A DNA stretch of 64,000 nucleotides from Bdellovibrionales bacterium (GTDB lineage: Bacteria; Bdellovibrionota; Bdellovibrionia; Bdellovibrionales; UBA1609): contig JADJVA010000025.1 of the NCBI GenBank assembly GCA_016716765.1, forward strand, positions 124,001 through 188,000. Direction: 5' to 3'. Below the pieces are notes generated by a model. That model was not told the DNA's origin. It searched no databases and saw nothing but the letters and a program-made list of their open reading frames with translations. Position numbers and translations under genes: made by a program. Positions 1 through 8,513 of the stretch are shown piece by piece (the stretch's first letter is position 1; the number at the start of each line of letters is the position of its first letter).

Positions 1-1212
1 TACTGAATTTGCAGAGGAATTTGCTCCCCACAACGGAACATAGGCATCGAAATGAGCACCTAGCAGACGTAGGCTGCGTGTCCAAATTTCACGAAGGCCT
101 TGTTGTTCATAGGTTATTCCAAAGCGCCCCTCCTGCCTTTTAGCCGCCGTGTGATCACTCAGCAGCTCATATCGACCGCCTTCAAAACGACGACCTGAAA
201 AACGGTCTGCTTCCTTTCTCGAAAAAGAAAATCCGGTACGAACAAGCCAAGATGAGGTCAGCTTTCGAAAAACAATCAACTCTGCGCTCACCTCATCCCC
301 CGGATTTCTCACAACATCCGAGTCGATATCCCCGTCCACAAATGATCGCCCCTTCTCAAGCACTCGCATTGCGATTACATCTGGTAGCTGCAGAAGGTAA
401 CCAAGAGAGGCTGTCACACTCCAGTTTGGACCCCACCACCACTGCCACAGACTGTCTAAGCCAAGATCAAGCTGTCCCTCGTTGGTCATGAAGGGGTCAA
501 TACTATAGGGATTCAAGGGGGGCGAGGTTGGAAGAACCAAAGCATGCCTCAAAACCCAAGATCTATTTGGGCTTTGATTCACCAAATAAGCCCCAAGAAT
601 TTCGACATCCCCGATGTGATAGCGAACGCCAGACGACAGACCCTCAAAAAGTTGTCGTCCCTCTTCTTCGTCCCCCGGGGCCGACGGCCCTATACCTGAA
701 ACAGATTGATATCGGCTGAGAACTCTCGATTGATTCTCTTCATTGCTCGTCCATTCCTTTTGTCGACTAACCAATCGGTTTTCAGCCACGATCGACAATC
801 TGGCTCCCAGAGTCCATTGATCCGAGAGTCCAAATGCCCAGAAAGGACGAATCAATGTTCTTTCGGCCACTGAGTAAACTTTCTCCATAATTGCGATATC
901 GTCTTCGAGTTTGCCTTTTTGGGCCTGTAAGGCCCGAAGCTGAACTCTCTCCGATTCTGGAGACTCTTGAATAAACTGTCGCCAAGTCAACTCCCGCAAA
1001 ACCAGGTCATGACCATTAACTCTGATGCCACGATCATTGAATTCAGAGTTGAATTCAGTTCTGGTGCCTGAAATCGAAAAAGTCATATCACCGACGTCAA
1101 GAACCTTTGCTTGGCGGAAAGCGGAGGGAAAATCTATGCCCGCGGCAACACCCGCAGCGCAAATATGTATCACCAATAATATCAGCATCGGGGGCAGCCA
1201 AGAAATTCTCAA
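1..1212 (-). CDS. Secreted beta-barrel-like protein of unknown function, C-terminus cut off by the window edge
   Basis: The frame is open for 404 codons from a TTG at 1212 to the left edge, so the 3' end is missing. TTG is chosen because it adds an Arg to a convincing Sec signal peptide (hydrophobic core LILLVIH, small residues AAG at the likely cleavage site) and because AAAGAGAAG lies about ten bases upstream. An internal ATG at 1188 would lose the charged N-region. After a short helical stretch (about residues 70-100, rich in Glu, Gln and Arg) the protein becomes aromatic-rich, with alternating polar and hydrophobic residues (for example WSVTASLGYLLQ), as in outer-membrane beta-barrels. 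I recognise no family. Barrel topology is inference; the open frame and the signal peptide are seen directly. Confidence 0.7.
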   Translation of the reverse strand, partial: MRISWLPPMLILLVIHICAAGVAAGIDFPSAFRQAKVLDVGDMTFSISGTRTEFNSEFNDRGIRVNGHDLVLRELTWRQFIQESPESERVQLRALQAQKGKLEDDIAIMEKVYSVAERTLIRPFWAFGLSDQWTLGARLSIVAENRLVSRQKEWTSNEENQSRVLSRYQSVSGIGPSAPGDEEEGRQLFEGLSSGVRYHIGDVEILGAYLVNQSPNRSWVLRHALVLPTSPPLNPYSIDPFMTNEGQLDLGLDSLWQWWWGPNWSVTASLGYLLQLPDVIAMRVLEKGRSFVDGDIDSDVVRNPGDEVSAELIVFRKLTSSWLVRTGFSFSRKEADRFSGRRFEGGRYELLSDHTAAKRQEGRFGITYEQQGLREIWTRSLRLLGAHFDAYVPLWGANSSANSV

Positions 1213-1516
1213 GCTTAACTTCTCTTTTGGTTCCGTTTAAATCCACAATGACTCTTTTGTGGCTAGCTGAGTATCACAAAACACTCAACTTAAAACAGCG
1301 GCCTCGACAGAATTTACAAAACTGCCCAATTGATAAACACAGCGGTCAATTGACACACCATTAGTTTACTAAAGCGTTAACGACAAAAAAAATGATGACT
1401 GTATATACAAACAATACAATTAAATTGCCCGAAAACATGACGCCTCCCCCGTGCCCATGTCCATCGAGCCAGATATGACCAATGATGTCAATGATTATCC
1501 TAAGAATCTCGACTAT
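1213..1516. other. Intergenic region between rimO and the truncated outer-membrane-like gene
   Basis: This is about 300 bases of AT-rich sequence downstream of rimO and upstream of the leftmost gene. It contains the small ORF at 1361-1438 and otherwise no recognisable RNA gene. No strong hairpin followed by a T-run was seen. The promoter of the leftmost gene should lie here, but no clear -35/-10 pair stands out. Confidence 0.4.
1361..1438 (-). CDS. Possible 25-residue single-span membrane peptide
   Basis: ATG at 1438 follows a strong GGGGGAGG Shine-Dalgarno four bases upstream and runs 25 codons to TAA. The product is almost entirely hydrophobic in the middle (LIVLFVYTVIIFFVV), fitting one transmembrane helix. 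The same frame stays open upstream for a further 26 codons back to the rimO stop, with a His/Gly-rich segment (GHGHGGG) just before the ATG, so a longer product from a non-standard start is conceivable. There is no family assignment. The ribosome site and hydrophobicity are visible; expression is not shown. Confidence 0.3.
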   Translation of the reverse strand: MFSGNLIVLFVYTVIIFFVVNALVN

Positions 1517-2908
1517 TTAGTAGGCATTCTCGTCGCTCACGATTTCTCCAACCAGATCGTAATCGTGAGAATCGGTAACCAAAACAGACACAATCTCTCC
1601 AACTGTTGCCTCACCGGCACTGATGTAGGTCAAGCCATCAATATCAGGGGCCTGCTGAGAATGACGACCTTGAAGTAAGAGTTCAGTTTCCTCACTAATT
1701 CCCTCTACCAAAACTCTGATCGTTTTTCCAATGTATGCCCGATGCCTGTTTTGGCTGATTTCTCTTTGCAACACCATGAGCTCATCCGCCCGACGCAATT
1801 TAGTTGCTTCGTCAATCTGGTCGCTCATTTCGCCTGCCTTCGTGTCTTCTTCTCGAGAATAAGGGAAGCACCCAACTCGATCAAACTTCTGACTTGCAAC
1901 AAAGGCCTTTAGCTCCTGAAATTCGGCTTCAGTTTCACCTGGAAACCCAACAATAAATTGAGTTCTAATGACAGCATCTGGAATCTCTTGTCTGATCCTG
2001 TCCAAAGAATGTTCAATTTGCTCGCGTGTCATGCGCCGGTTCATTCGCTTTAAGACTTGGGAATTTATGTGCTGCAGTGGCATATCAAAGTACTTCACCA
2101 GATTTTTTCGCTCTTTGAAAAGCTGAAGTAGCTCGGTATTAATACCATCTGGGTACATATAAAGAACGCGAATCCAATCGGCTCCGGACTCATCCGAAAG
2201 GGCTCTTAAAAGGTTTGTCGAGTTAGTCACATCATCTGACGGGTTATTTTTTCGCAAATCCCAGCCATAATCAGTGAAATCATGGGAGATCACAATGAGC
2301 TCTCTGACTCCCCCTGCAACGAGCAACTTAGCCTCGCTGACCACTGCTTTGAGCGTCCTCGACTGGAGATTTCCGCGAATCAATGGAATGGCACAGAAAG
2401 AACATCGTTTTTTACATCCCTCCGAAATTTTTAAATAGGCTCGATGTCTGAGTTGAGAATTGGTCCTTGGTGAACTCTCTTCCTGGAGATAAGTTGGTAG
2501 ATTAAAAAAAGTCTTTTGTTTTGATCCCAACTCCGAATTCTTTATGATTGTCGAAATATTTTGAAATTCCCCTGAACCAACAAATAAGTCCGCCTCGGGC
2601 AATCCCTTAACTAGCTCGCCTTTGTAGCGCTGTGTGAGGCAGCCCGCTACCACCAGTCTCGATAGTCGACCGCTCTTTTTTAATTCAGACAGTTCGAGAA
2701 TTTTCGAAATGGATTCTTTTTTTGCTTCCTCAATGAACCCGCAGGTATTCACTATTATGGTTTCGGCATCTTCAGGATTCTCTACAACGACAAAGCCGTC
2801 ATTCTTCAAAGTGCCCAGCATGATTTCTGTATCGACCAAATTTTTAGGACACCCAAGACTTACAAAATGAACTCTCTTGGGTTGGATCTTTTCATTCAAC
2901 GTTTCCAT
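1517..2908 (-). CDS. rimO: Ribosomal protein S12 methylthiotransferase RimO
   Basis: RimO is a radical-SAM enzyme that adds a methylthio group to the conserved aspartate of ribosomal protein S12. The 463-residue protein has the family order. The N-terminal UPF0004 domain has its three cysteines at about positions 20, 56 and 90. The radical-SAM cluster motif has Cys165, Cys169 and Cys172 (CKKRCSFC). A C-terminal TRAM-like domain ends near the stop. Similarity to MiaB is expected, but the N-terminus (HFVSLGCPKNLVDTE) is typical of RimO. It is the last gene of the leftward block that begins with rplU. The LolA-like gene upstream ends 11 bases before this start, so co-transcription is likely. Confidence 0.95.
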   Translation of the reverse strand: METLNEKIQPKRVHFVSLGCPKNLVDTEIMLGTLKNDGFVVVENPEDAETIIVNTCGFIEEAKKESISKILELSELKKSGRLSRLVVAGCLTQRYKGELVKGLPEADLFVGSGEFQNISTIIKNSELGSKQKTFFNLPTYLQEESSPRTNSQLRHRAYLKISEGCKKRCSFCAIPLIRGNLQSRTLKAVVSEAKLLVAGGVRELIVISHDFTDYGWDLRKNNPSDDVTNSTNLLRALSDESGADWIRVLYMYPDGINTELLQLFKERKNLVKYFDMPLQHINSQVLKRMNRRMTREQIEHSLDRIRQEIPDAVIRTQFIVGFPGETEAEFQELKAFVASQKFDRVGCFPYSREEDTKAGEMSDQIDEATKLRRADELMVLQREISQNRHRAYIGKTIRVLVEGISEETELLLQGRHSQQAPDIDGLTYISAGEATVGEIVSVLVTDSHDYDLVGEIVSDENAY

Positions 2909-2919
2909 GATTACCTTTC

Positions 2920-3846
2920 TTAAAATTCAGATATTTCTGCGTCCGGAGGAGGCGAATATTTAAAATCCTTAGCGGATAGGCTGACATCAAAATCTACATC
3001 GCTAAACTTGTAACTGGTTTCATTTTCCAATTCATCCCAATAAGTGATCTCTGCAATTTCTGATAGCGATTCTTTCACCACTATCTTTATCTTTGTTACA
3101 TCTAAGAGTTTGGCCCCAGGCTGAGGCCTCAACTCTAGGTGCAAGTTCCCATTTTGACGATGAGAAGTAACAATTTCGAATTTGCTCCATACGGCCTCGT
3201 CTCCAAACAAAATGGCCAAAAGGGCATTTGACTTCCTGATCTGTGACGCCTTCATCTTTGTCACCTGCACCAAACTCAAAGGATCATCTGTTAGTCTCGA
3301 CTCGAGCCAAACTGTATGATTGTCCACAACCAACAAAGACCCTTCCGGTTTATCAATTTGCACCTTAAGGCGTCCCTTCGAAAACCAGAGCCGCCCCTTC
3401 CCTAACTTCGTCTCATCCAACAAAGCAAGATGTATTTTCTTTTCAACCTTCATGCCAACTGCTTGAGCATCTTTGTACTTGCCGACTACGGCCTTGATAT
3501 CATTGATTTCGGGCGCGACCTGAGAGCTATTCTTAGAAGTTTTCAAGGTTCTGGATTCTTTCGTTTTTTCTCCGACCTGTTGATGATTATAGTTACTCCC
3601 TTTTGGGCGTTTAGCTGATTTTTTGATCCCTGGACTTGGCTCTTCATTTTTATTCTCAGACTTCTTCTTGTCGCTTATCCTCGGTAAAATTGTAGCTGAG
3701 CCCTCTCCTGCATTTAAATCTACTTTTTCAGAGGGCGAAGTCGTTTCGATATCATCCCACATTTCATCTTGGACAGACTGCTTGGCAGGAGCGCTCATGC
3801 AAGAGGCCCCTGATATCAGGCTCAAAATCAATACAATGACTCTCAT
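2920..3846 (-). CDS. LolA-like outer-membrane lipoprotein carrier family protein
   Basis: This looks like a periplasmic protein of the LolA fold, which in other bacteria ferries lipoproteins from the inner to the outer membrane. The start at 3846 is chosen over an upstream in-frame start because GAGAGGAAG precedes it and it begins a hydrophobic signal (MRVIVLILSLISGAS) ending at a cysteine, which could be lipidated. Residues 20-120 are low-complexity and charged (Lys, Ser, Glu). The LolA-like domain occupies the C-terminal two thirds, with the GKGRLWF and GSLLVVDNHTVW strands. LolA itself is about 200 residues and not usually a lipoprotein, so the long linker and possible lipobox make this a divergent member. 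It lies between comF and rimO. Confidence 0.75.
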   Translation of the reverse strand: MRVIVLILSLISGASCMSAPAKQSVQDEMWDDIETTSPSEKVDLNAGEGSATILPRISDKKKSENKNEEPSPGIKKSAKRPKGSNYNHQQVGEKTKESRTLKTSKNSSQVAPEINDIKAVVGKYKDAQAVGMKVEKKIHLALLDETKLGKGRLWFSKGRLKVQIDKPEGSLLVVDNHTVWLESRLTDDPLSLVQVTKMKASQIRKSNALLAILFGDEAVWSKFEIVTSHRQNGNLHLELRPQPGAKLLDVTKIKIVVKESLSEIAEITYWDELENETSYKFSDVDFDVSLSAKDFKYSPPPDAEISEF

Positions 3847-3988
3847 GATGCGGCTTCCTCTCAGGTTTTCCTTAGATATCTCACAACTTGGCGAATCCGC
3901 CGGCTCGTTGGATGCTTTTAACAACAAATTGGAGAGGATGAAAGGTCCAGTTCAAGGTTTTTCAGATGCAAATGATACTCGGTAGAGT

Positions 3989-4630
3989 TCACTCCAACCG
4001 CCTAGCGAGCACCCAAACTTGGAAGTATTCCGGATATCCCAAGAGGGCTCTCGCCCTATTGGCAGTGGCGCCCGTGGTGATGACATCGTCAACAAATATG
4101 ACTCTGCTATAGGTTTTACTCCCCTCCCGTAAGTGAAGATTGGCCCTTGCAGAGCGATGTCGCTCTTGTCGATGGAGCTGATGATGAACGACCCCGGCGC
4201 TCCCTCCTCGTTGCAGCTGCTGGGACAATGGGATTCCAAGGCTCTGAGCGATCTCTTGTGCCAATTTGACCGCGTGATCCAGCTGACCATCAATACGTGG
4301 TGGGGCCGGAATGACTATCCAATCTTTTACGGATTCTTCAGGATTCCAATTTGAACGGGCTATGAGCCATTGCACTAATCCCTTCCTAAATGCCTCTAGG
4401 CCACCTCCTCCTTTCAAACTCATGAGCAAGCGCCTGATCGTTTGATCATTTTTCAAACCCCAATCCCATAATGCCAAGGTGTCTAGTCCTTTCAAGGGAC
4501 TCCGGCCGCAGGACAAATCATTTATGGTGAGCCTCAATTTTCGGAGGCAAAACTTGCAAATCCCGTCGTTTACCGGTTCTGGCATGCCACAAATAGCGCA
4601 ACTTCTCAAAAGACGAAAAATAAGATTCAT
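3989..4630 (-). CDS. comF: ComF family phosphoribosyltransferase-like protein
   Basis: ComF-type proteins are linked to natural DNA uptake in transformable bacteria; in many genomes the role is unproven. The 213-residue product has an N-terminal zinc-ribbon-like pair of CxxC motifs (CAICG, then CKFC) at about residues 11-27 and a C-terminal phosphoribosyltransferase fold with the PRPP-binding loop VIFVDDVITTGAT near residues 174-186. It sits in the leftward block between rlmH and the LolA-like gene, with about 110 bases to the former. Length and domain order match the family. Whether this organism takes up DNA cannot be told here, although a PilT-like ATPase lies nearby at 10.3 kb. Confidence 0.85.
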   Translation of the reverse strand: MNLIFRLLRSCAICGMPEPVNDGICKFCLRKLRLTINDLSCGRSPLKGLDTLALWDWGLKNDQTIRRLLMSLKGGGGLEAFRKGLVQWLIARSNWNPEESVKDWIVIPAPPRIDGQLDHAVKLAQEIAQSLGIPLSQQLQRGGSAGVVHHQLHRQERHRSARANLHLREGSKTYSRVIFVDDVITTGATANRARALLGYPEYFQVWVLARRLE

Positions 4631-4743
4631 AGTGGCAGGAGGTGTGCATTTATACGGCCCGTGTTTTGATCAACTCCTATCTTAACGGTGCCGCAAACCT
4701 CCGATATAGAAACCTAAGCCGTCTCTCCATTAAATTAAAACAT

Positions 4744-5217
4744 CTAATCATTGTGATAGGGGATACCCTTCCATATGGTAAGGCCCCGATAAATTTGCTC
4801 CATAGCGACGATCATGGCGAGATGATGGTTGAGAGTGAGTGGTCCTAAACTAATCAAATCGCTAGTCCTTTCCCGCAAACCAGCTCCCAATCCGAAGGCC
4901 CCCCCGACCACAAAAACAATGCGAGGCTTTCCCATTTCAATTTTTTTAACTAAGAATGCAGAGAACGCCCGTGAATCAACAAAAGTGCGGCCTTTTTCGT
5001 CAAATGCCAACACGAGATCAGTCGCCTTGATGGAAGAAAGAATCAATTTGTCTTCAGATTTAACTTTTTGAGAGCGATCCATGCGAGAGGAGGAGTCCGA
5101 TTGAATTCTCTTCACCTCAAAGCTAAAAAAATGATTAAGTTTGGTGAGATATCTCTCCAAAGCCTCATCAAACCAGAGGTCGCGGCTTGTTTGAATATGG
5201 AGAAATAGACCCTTCAT
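4744..5217 (-). CDS. rlmH: 23S rRNA (pseudouridine1915-N3)-methyltransferase RlmH
   Basis: RlmH is a SPOUT-class methyltransferase that modifies pseudouridine 1915 in helix 69 of 23S rRNA, acting on the assembled 70S ribosome. The 157-residue protein has the family's length. It also has the knot/SAM-binding segment VGGAFGLGAGLRERT, the conserved LNHHLAMIVAMEQIYRG helix and the characteristic C-terminal YH tail. The ATG overlaps the stop of the upstream nadD-rsfS gene in an ATGA arrangement, which indicates translational coupling. That places a ribosome modification enzyme directly behind a ribosome silencing domain. Confidence 0.95.
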   Translation of the reverse strand: MKGLFLHIQTSRDLWFDEALERYLTKLNHFFSFEVKRIQSDSSSRMDRSQKVKSEDKLILSSIKATDLVLAFDEKGRTFVDSRAFSAFLVKKIEMGKPRIVFVVGGAFGLGAGLRERTSDLISLGPLTLNHHLAMIVAMEQIYRGLTIWKGIPYHND

Positions 5218-6272
5218 ACAGAAGGGATACTTCCTTTCGCCTTGTGAAATTCAGCATGGGGATTTAAAAAATCTAAGGACTTTTTATCCCGCCAAAGATC
5301 TTCAATGCGATATTCGCCTCTAACAAAATCATAAAAGATATGAACGATGAGAGCACCATAATCCAAAATCACCCATCGTCCCTCAGATCTGCCTTCAATA
5401 TTCTGTGGCCAAATGCCAAACTTTTCGCGCACCTGTTTAGACAAATAGTCCGCTATGGCCACGGTTTGACGGGTGTTGCTGCCTGAGGAAACAACCACAA
5501 AATCAGCTAAGTGATGGTGGGAACCAAGATCAAATCCCACAACGTTGACAGCATTTTTCTCATTTAAAATCCTACCGACTTCTAAAGTAAAACTTCGATA
5601 GTCACTGATACGGCTATGAAGATCCTTGTACCATCCTCTTTCGACAATAAGATTCTCAACTTGCTCAGGCACCAATCCCACCAAAGGCTCTTTTGCTCGC
5701 AGACGCCGACGAATCTCGCTTCCTGAAACATCAACGTCCTTAATTTCATGAAACTCAATGCTCCGACCAGAGATTAAAGTCGCTATCTTCCCATCGAAAC
5801 TTTTTACTTTGCTGCGTAAACCGGGCGGGAAATCCTCTCTCAATTTTGGGAAATCATAGCCGGGACGATTCGCCACGACCACATTCGCCAGCTCCAGTAT
5901 CTCTTCGAAATTACGCCAATGATCAAATTTCTCAAACTGGTCAGAACCTATGATCAAAAAAAGATTTGTTCCGGGACTCTCTGACAAAATATCCTGAATT
6001 GTATCCACTGTATAACTGAGGCCTCCGCGACGAATCTCGCGATCATCTAAGATCAAGAATGGCGCATACGGCTTGATGGCCAACCCAGCCATTTCCAATC
6101 GATCCTCAGCACTAGGTCCCTCGATTGGGTTTCGATCAGGACTCTGATAAGAAGGAATTATACGTATTTCATCGAGGGCCAGTTCTTCAACAAGAGTCAC
6201 AGCACAATTAAGATGTCCCATATGAAAGGGGTTAAAGGTTCCCCCAAAAACACCAATGGATTTACTGTTCAT
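5214..6272 (-). CDS. nadD-rsfS: Fused NadD (nicotinate-nucleotide adenylyltransferase) and RsfS (ribosomal silencing factor)
   Basis: One 352-residue protein carries two activities that are usually separate neighbours. Residues 1 to about 216 are NadD, which makes deamido-NAD from nicotinate mononucleotide and ATP; the nucleotidyltransferase motifs GGTFNPFHMGH (about 10-20) and SGSEIRRR (about 183-190) are present. From about residue 222 an RsfS/Iojap domain follows (GFDLGSHHHLADFVVVSSG and WVILDYGALIVHIF), which binds L14 and blocks subunit joining. There is no stop or start at the junction. The start at 6272 is chosen for AAGGAGAG seven bases upstream rather than the in-frame ATG at 6308. 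It overlaps the obgE stop by 11 bases and the rlmH start by 4. Confidence 0.93.
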   Translation of the reverse strand: MNSKSIGVFGGTFNPFHMGHLNCAVTLVEELALDEIRIIPSYQSPDRNPIEGPSAEDRLEMAGLAIKPYAPFLILDDREIRRGGLSYTVDTIQDILSESPGTNLFLIIGSDQFEKFDHWRNFEEILELANVVVANRPGYDFPKLREDFPPGLRSKVKSFDGKIATLISGRSIEFHEIKDVDVSGSEIRRRLRAKEPLVGLVPEQVENLIVERGWYKDLHSRISDYRSFTLEVGRILNEKNAVNVVGFDLGSHHHLADFVVVSSGSNTRQTVAIADYLSKQVREKFGIWPQNIEGRSEGRWVILDYGALIVHIFYDFVRGEYRIEDLWRDKKSLDFLNPHAEFHKAKGSIPSV

Positions 6273-7296
6273 GTGTTCTCTCCTTAAAAACCCAGCTACC
6301 AGCTGCATAGACCAACTCTTTTAGGTTGTGTCGAGTCGCTGCTGAAATGATCATCGGTTTGACCCCGAGGCTATTAAATCTAGCCTCAAGCTCACTCAAT
6401 TGCTCCTCGCTGACGACATCCGATTTATTCAAAGCTAAAATCTGAGGTCGCGAGGAGAGCGGAATGAATCCATCTTCCTTCTCATGAAGCTTGTCATATT
6501 CTCTCAACTCATTGTTGATATCTAAAAAATCTTGGATCGGATCGCGCTGACTCATTTCACTAATATCAACAAGATGAATGAATACCTGTGTGCGCTGAAT
6601 ATGTCGCAAAAACTGAGTTCCCAGACCATGCCCAAGGTGGGCCCCAACGACCAATCCCGGAATATCTGCCGCGACATAACTTCTGTCTTCCCCATATCTG
6701 ACAACTCCCAAGTTCGGAGAAAGAGTTGTAAATGGGTAATCAGCAATCTTTGGCTTCGCTGCAGAAATAGCAGAGATCAGTGTTGATTTACCAGCATTTG
6801 GGAATCCGATAATTCCAACATCAGCAAGAAGCTTCAGTTCTAATTTAATCAATTTCTGAGCCCCTGGAAGCCCCTTTTGTGCAACTGAAGGGGCCTGATT
6901 GACAGAACTCTTATAGAAAGTGTTCCCTTTGCCCCCCAAACCACCTTCAAGGATGACAAAATCATCAATGGTACCAAGATCGGCCAATATCTTGCCATCT
7001 TCGTCCTTTACAATAGTGCCTTTTGGGACATTAACGATAAGGTCTGGCCCACGTTTGCCGCTCATATTTTGACGCAGACCCGGCTCACCGTTGGCCGCCT
7101 GTAAAAGTTTACGATGATGAAGGTCAAGGAGGCTATTCAGATGCTGATTGACTCGAATAATGACATTTCCGCCATCTCCCCCATCTCCCCCGTCTGGGCC
7201 TCCTCTAGGAATCATAGATTCCTTACGAAAGCTCACGCAACCGGGCCCTCCCTTGCCAGAGGCCACGACGATCAATACTTCATCTATAAATTTCAT
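6262..7296 (-). CDS. obgE: GTPase ObgE/CgtA
   Basis: Obg is an essential GTPase that binds the large ribosomal subunit and helps its assembly and stress signalling. The 344-residue product starts with the glycine-rich Obg fold (KGGPGCVSFRKE, GGDGGDGGNV), followed by the G domain with G1 GFPNAGKST, the DIPG switch segment and the NKSD specificity motif. The OCT C-terminal domain found in some homologues is absent, which is common. ATG at 7296 is preferred over an upstream in-frame start at 7332 because MKFIDEV is the conserved N-terminus. Its place between rpmA and nadD-rsfS is the classic rplU-rpmA-obg order. Confidence 0.95.
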   Translation of the reverse strand: MKFIDEVLIVVASGKGGPGCVSFRKESMIPRGGPDGGDGGDGGNVIIRVNQHLNSLLDLHHRKLLQAANGEPGLRQNMSGKRGPDLIVNVPKGTIVKDEDGKILADLGTIDDFVILEGGLGGKGNTFYKSSVNQAPSVAQKGLPGAQKLIKLELKLLADVGIIGFPNAGKSTLISAISAAKPKIADYPFTTLSPNLGVVRYGEDRSYVAADIPGLVVGAHLGHGLGTQFLRHIQRTQVFIHLVDISEMSQRDPIQDFLDINNELREYDKLHEKEDGFIPLSSRPQILALNKSDVVSEEQLSELEARFNSLGVKPMIISAATRHNLKELVYAAGSWVFKERTHEQ

Positions 7297-7413
7297 AAAT
7301 AGCCTATCGGCAACAAAAGACCAGAAGCCCAAGACTTACTCTGGAGCTAGAAAAGGAGTTCTCTTAGGAATTAAGATTACTTATTCGATCCAGATTATCT
7401 CCAAAGCGGACAA

Positions 7414-7674
7414 CTATGCCGCCTTGGGATACACACTCACTTTACTGCGGGTTTTGGAAAGACGTTCAAACTTCACCAAACCCTCAATCAAAGCAAAAAT
7501 TGTAAAGTCACGACCCATTTTCACATTGTTACCAAGAAAAAACTGAGTTCCACGTTGGCGCAATATAATCGTACCTGGACGAACAAATTCACCGCCAAAT
7601 CGTTTCACACCCAGTCTCTTGCTGTGCGATTCTCGACCGTTTCTAGTACTACCCGCTGCCTTCTTCGATGCCAT
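7414..7674 (-). CDS. rpmA: 50S ribosomal protein L27
   Basis: L27 lies at the peptidyl-transferase centre of the large subunit. The 86-residue product begins MASKKAAGSTRNGRES, the standard L27 N-terminus, and contains GVKRFGGEFVRPGTIILRQRG. ATG at 7674 is clear from this; the frame extends upstream to 7728 without homology. It follows rplU by about 70 bases. No N-terminal cleavage extension of the Firmicutes type is present. Confidence 0.97.
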   Translation of the reverse strand: MASKKAAGSTRNGRESHSKRLGVKRFGGEFVRPGTIILRQRGTQFFLGNNVKMGRDFTIFALIEGLVKFERLSKTRSKVSVYPKAA

Positions 7675-7744
7675 TGAGCAAACCTCGGTTAAAATATAAT
7701 CAATACAATCAAAAAACTCTCTCTTCACCTAGACAAAGTCCCCC

Positions 7745-8359
7745 TTAGGACTTTTTCTTCGCCTGCTTCTTTTTCGCACCCACTTTTGTGGCGGCCTTTT
7801 TCGTGACTTTGGCCTTCTTTACAATCTTTTTCGCCTTGCCAGCTGCCTTTTTTCGAACCTTCTTTTTGGTCACGGCAGCCGACGACGTCAATTCCACCTT
7901 TTTTGTTGCAGCCTTAGCCTGTTTTCCCTTTGGGCCGCTTTCTTTTCTAGCCTGACGCAATTCTTGACCTTTAGCCAATTGCGCAGCTTTTTTTGCAGGA
8001 TCATGGACCTGAGCTGATTTATCACCCACGACGCCATCTGTTTGACCTTCGGGGGTCGTAATAGACTTCACAAAAAGCTCAGTGTACAGCTGACGGTGTC
8101 CACGCATACGACGATAGCCCTGGCGGCGCTTCTTTTTGAAAACAATTACCTTTGGTGCCTTTTCTTGGCGGGTGACTACAACCGTCACAAACGCACCCTT
8201 AACAATGGGCTCGCCGACAAAGGTCTTCTCCCCACCGACAACTAAAACCTCACTCAGATCAAATTCTGAACCCAATTCTCTTTCAAGTTTTTCAACACGA
8301 AGCGTGTCTCCCGCTTGAACTTTATACTGCTTGCCGCCCGTGCGAATAATCGCATACAT
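7745..8359 (-). CDS. rplU: 50S ribosomal protein L21 with a long basic C-terminal tail
   Basis: L21 binds 23S rRNA and L20 in the large subunit. Residues 1 to about 103 are a normal L21 (MYAIIRTGGKQYKV at the start, KKRRQGYRRMRGHRQ near the end). Another hundred residues follow, almost all Lys, Ala, Thr and Val with KKAA/KKVR repeats like eukaryotic H1 or bacterial histone-like tails; the total is 204 against about 103 in most bacteria. GGAGG stands upstream of the ATG. The tail could add rRNA contacts or be a lineage-specific disordered extension; its function is unknown. Confidence 0.95.
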   Translation of the reverse strand: MYAIIRTGGKQYKVQAGDTLRVEKLERELGSEFDLSEVLVVGGEKTFVGEPIVKGAFVTVVVTRQEKAPKVIVFKKKRRQGYRRMRGHRQLYTELFVKSITTPEGQTDGVVGDKSAQVHDPAKKAAQLAKGQELRQARKESGPKGKQAKAATKKVELTSSAAVTKKKVRKKAAGKAKKIVKKAKVTKKAATKVGAKKKQAKKKS

Positions 8360-8395
8360 GATAAAATACCTCCGAAGCCAAAGTCATGAGTCTGG

Positions 8396-8426
8396 AGTAT
8401 CTGCCACGCTGCAAAAGATCTGTCAA
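8396..8426 (-). promoter_or_regulatory. Candidate promoter for rplU-rpmA-obgE
   Basis: On the minus strand a perfect TTGACA (8426-8421) is followed after 19 bases by GATACT (8401-8396), which matches four of six bases of a sigma-70 -10 box. It lies about 40 bases before the rplU ATG. The spacing is longer than the usual 16-18, so confidence is low, but the position suits the start of the ribosomal operon. Confidence 0.35.
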
Positions 8427-8485
8427 TTAATTCAATTATTAAACCGCAGTTAAACCCGCTCATTAAGCCCTGGGTCATTCATCTC

Positions 8486-8507
8486 GCTAGCCTCCCAAGG
8501 AGGTAGC
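8486..8507 (-). terminator. Hairpin between rng and rplU
   Basis: Just after the rng stop, GCTA-CCTCC and GGAGG-(C)-TAGC form a nine-pair stem with a three-base loop and one bulged C. No T-run follows, so it is not a standard intrinsic terminator. It could be an mRNA processing or stability structure. RNase G is encoded immediately upstream. Confidence 0.35.
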
Positions 8508-8513
8508 TAGATT

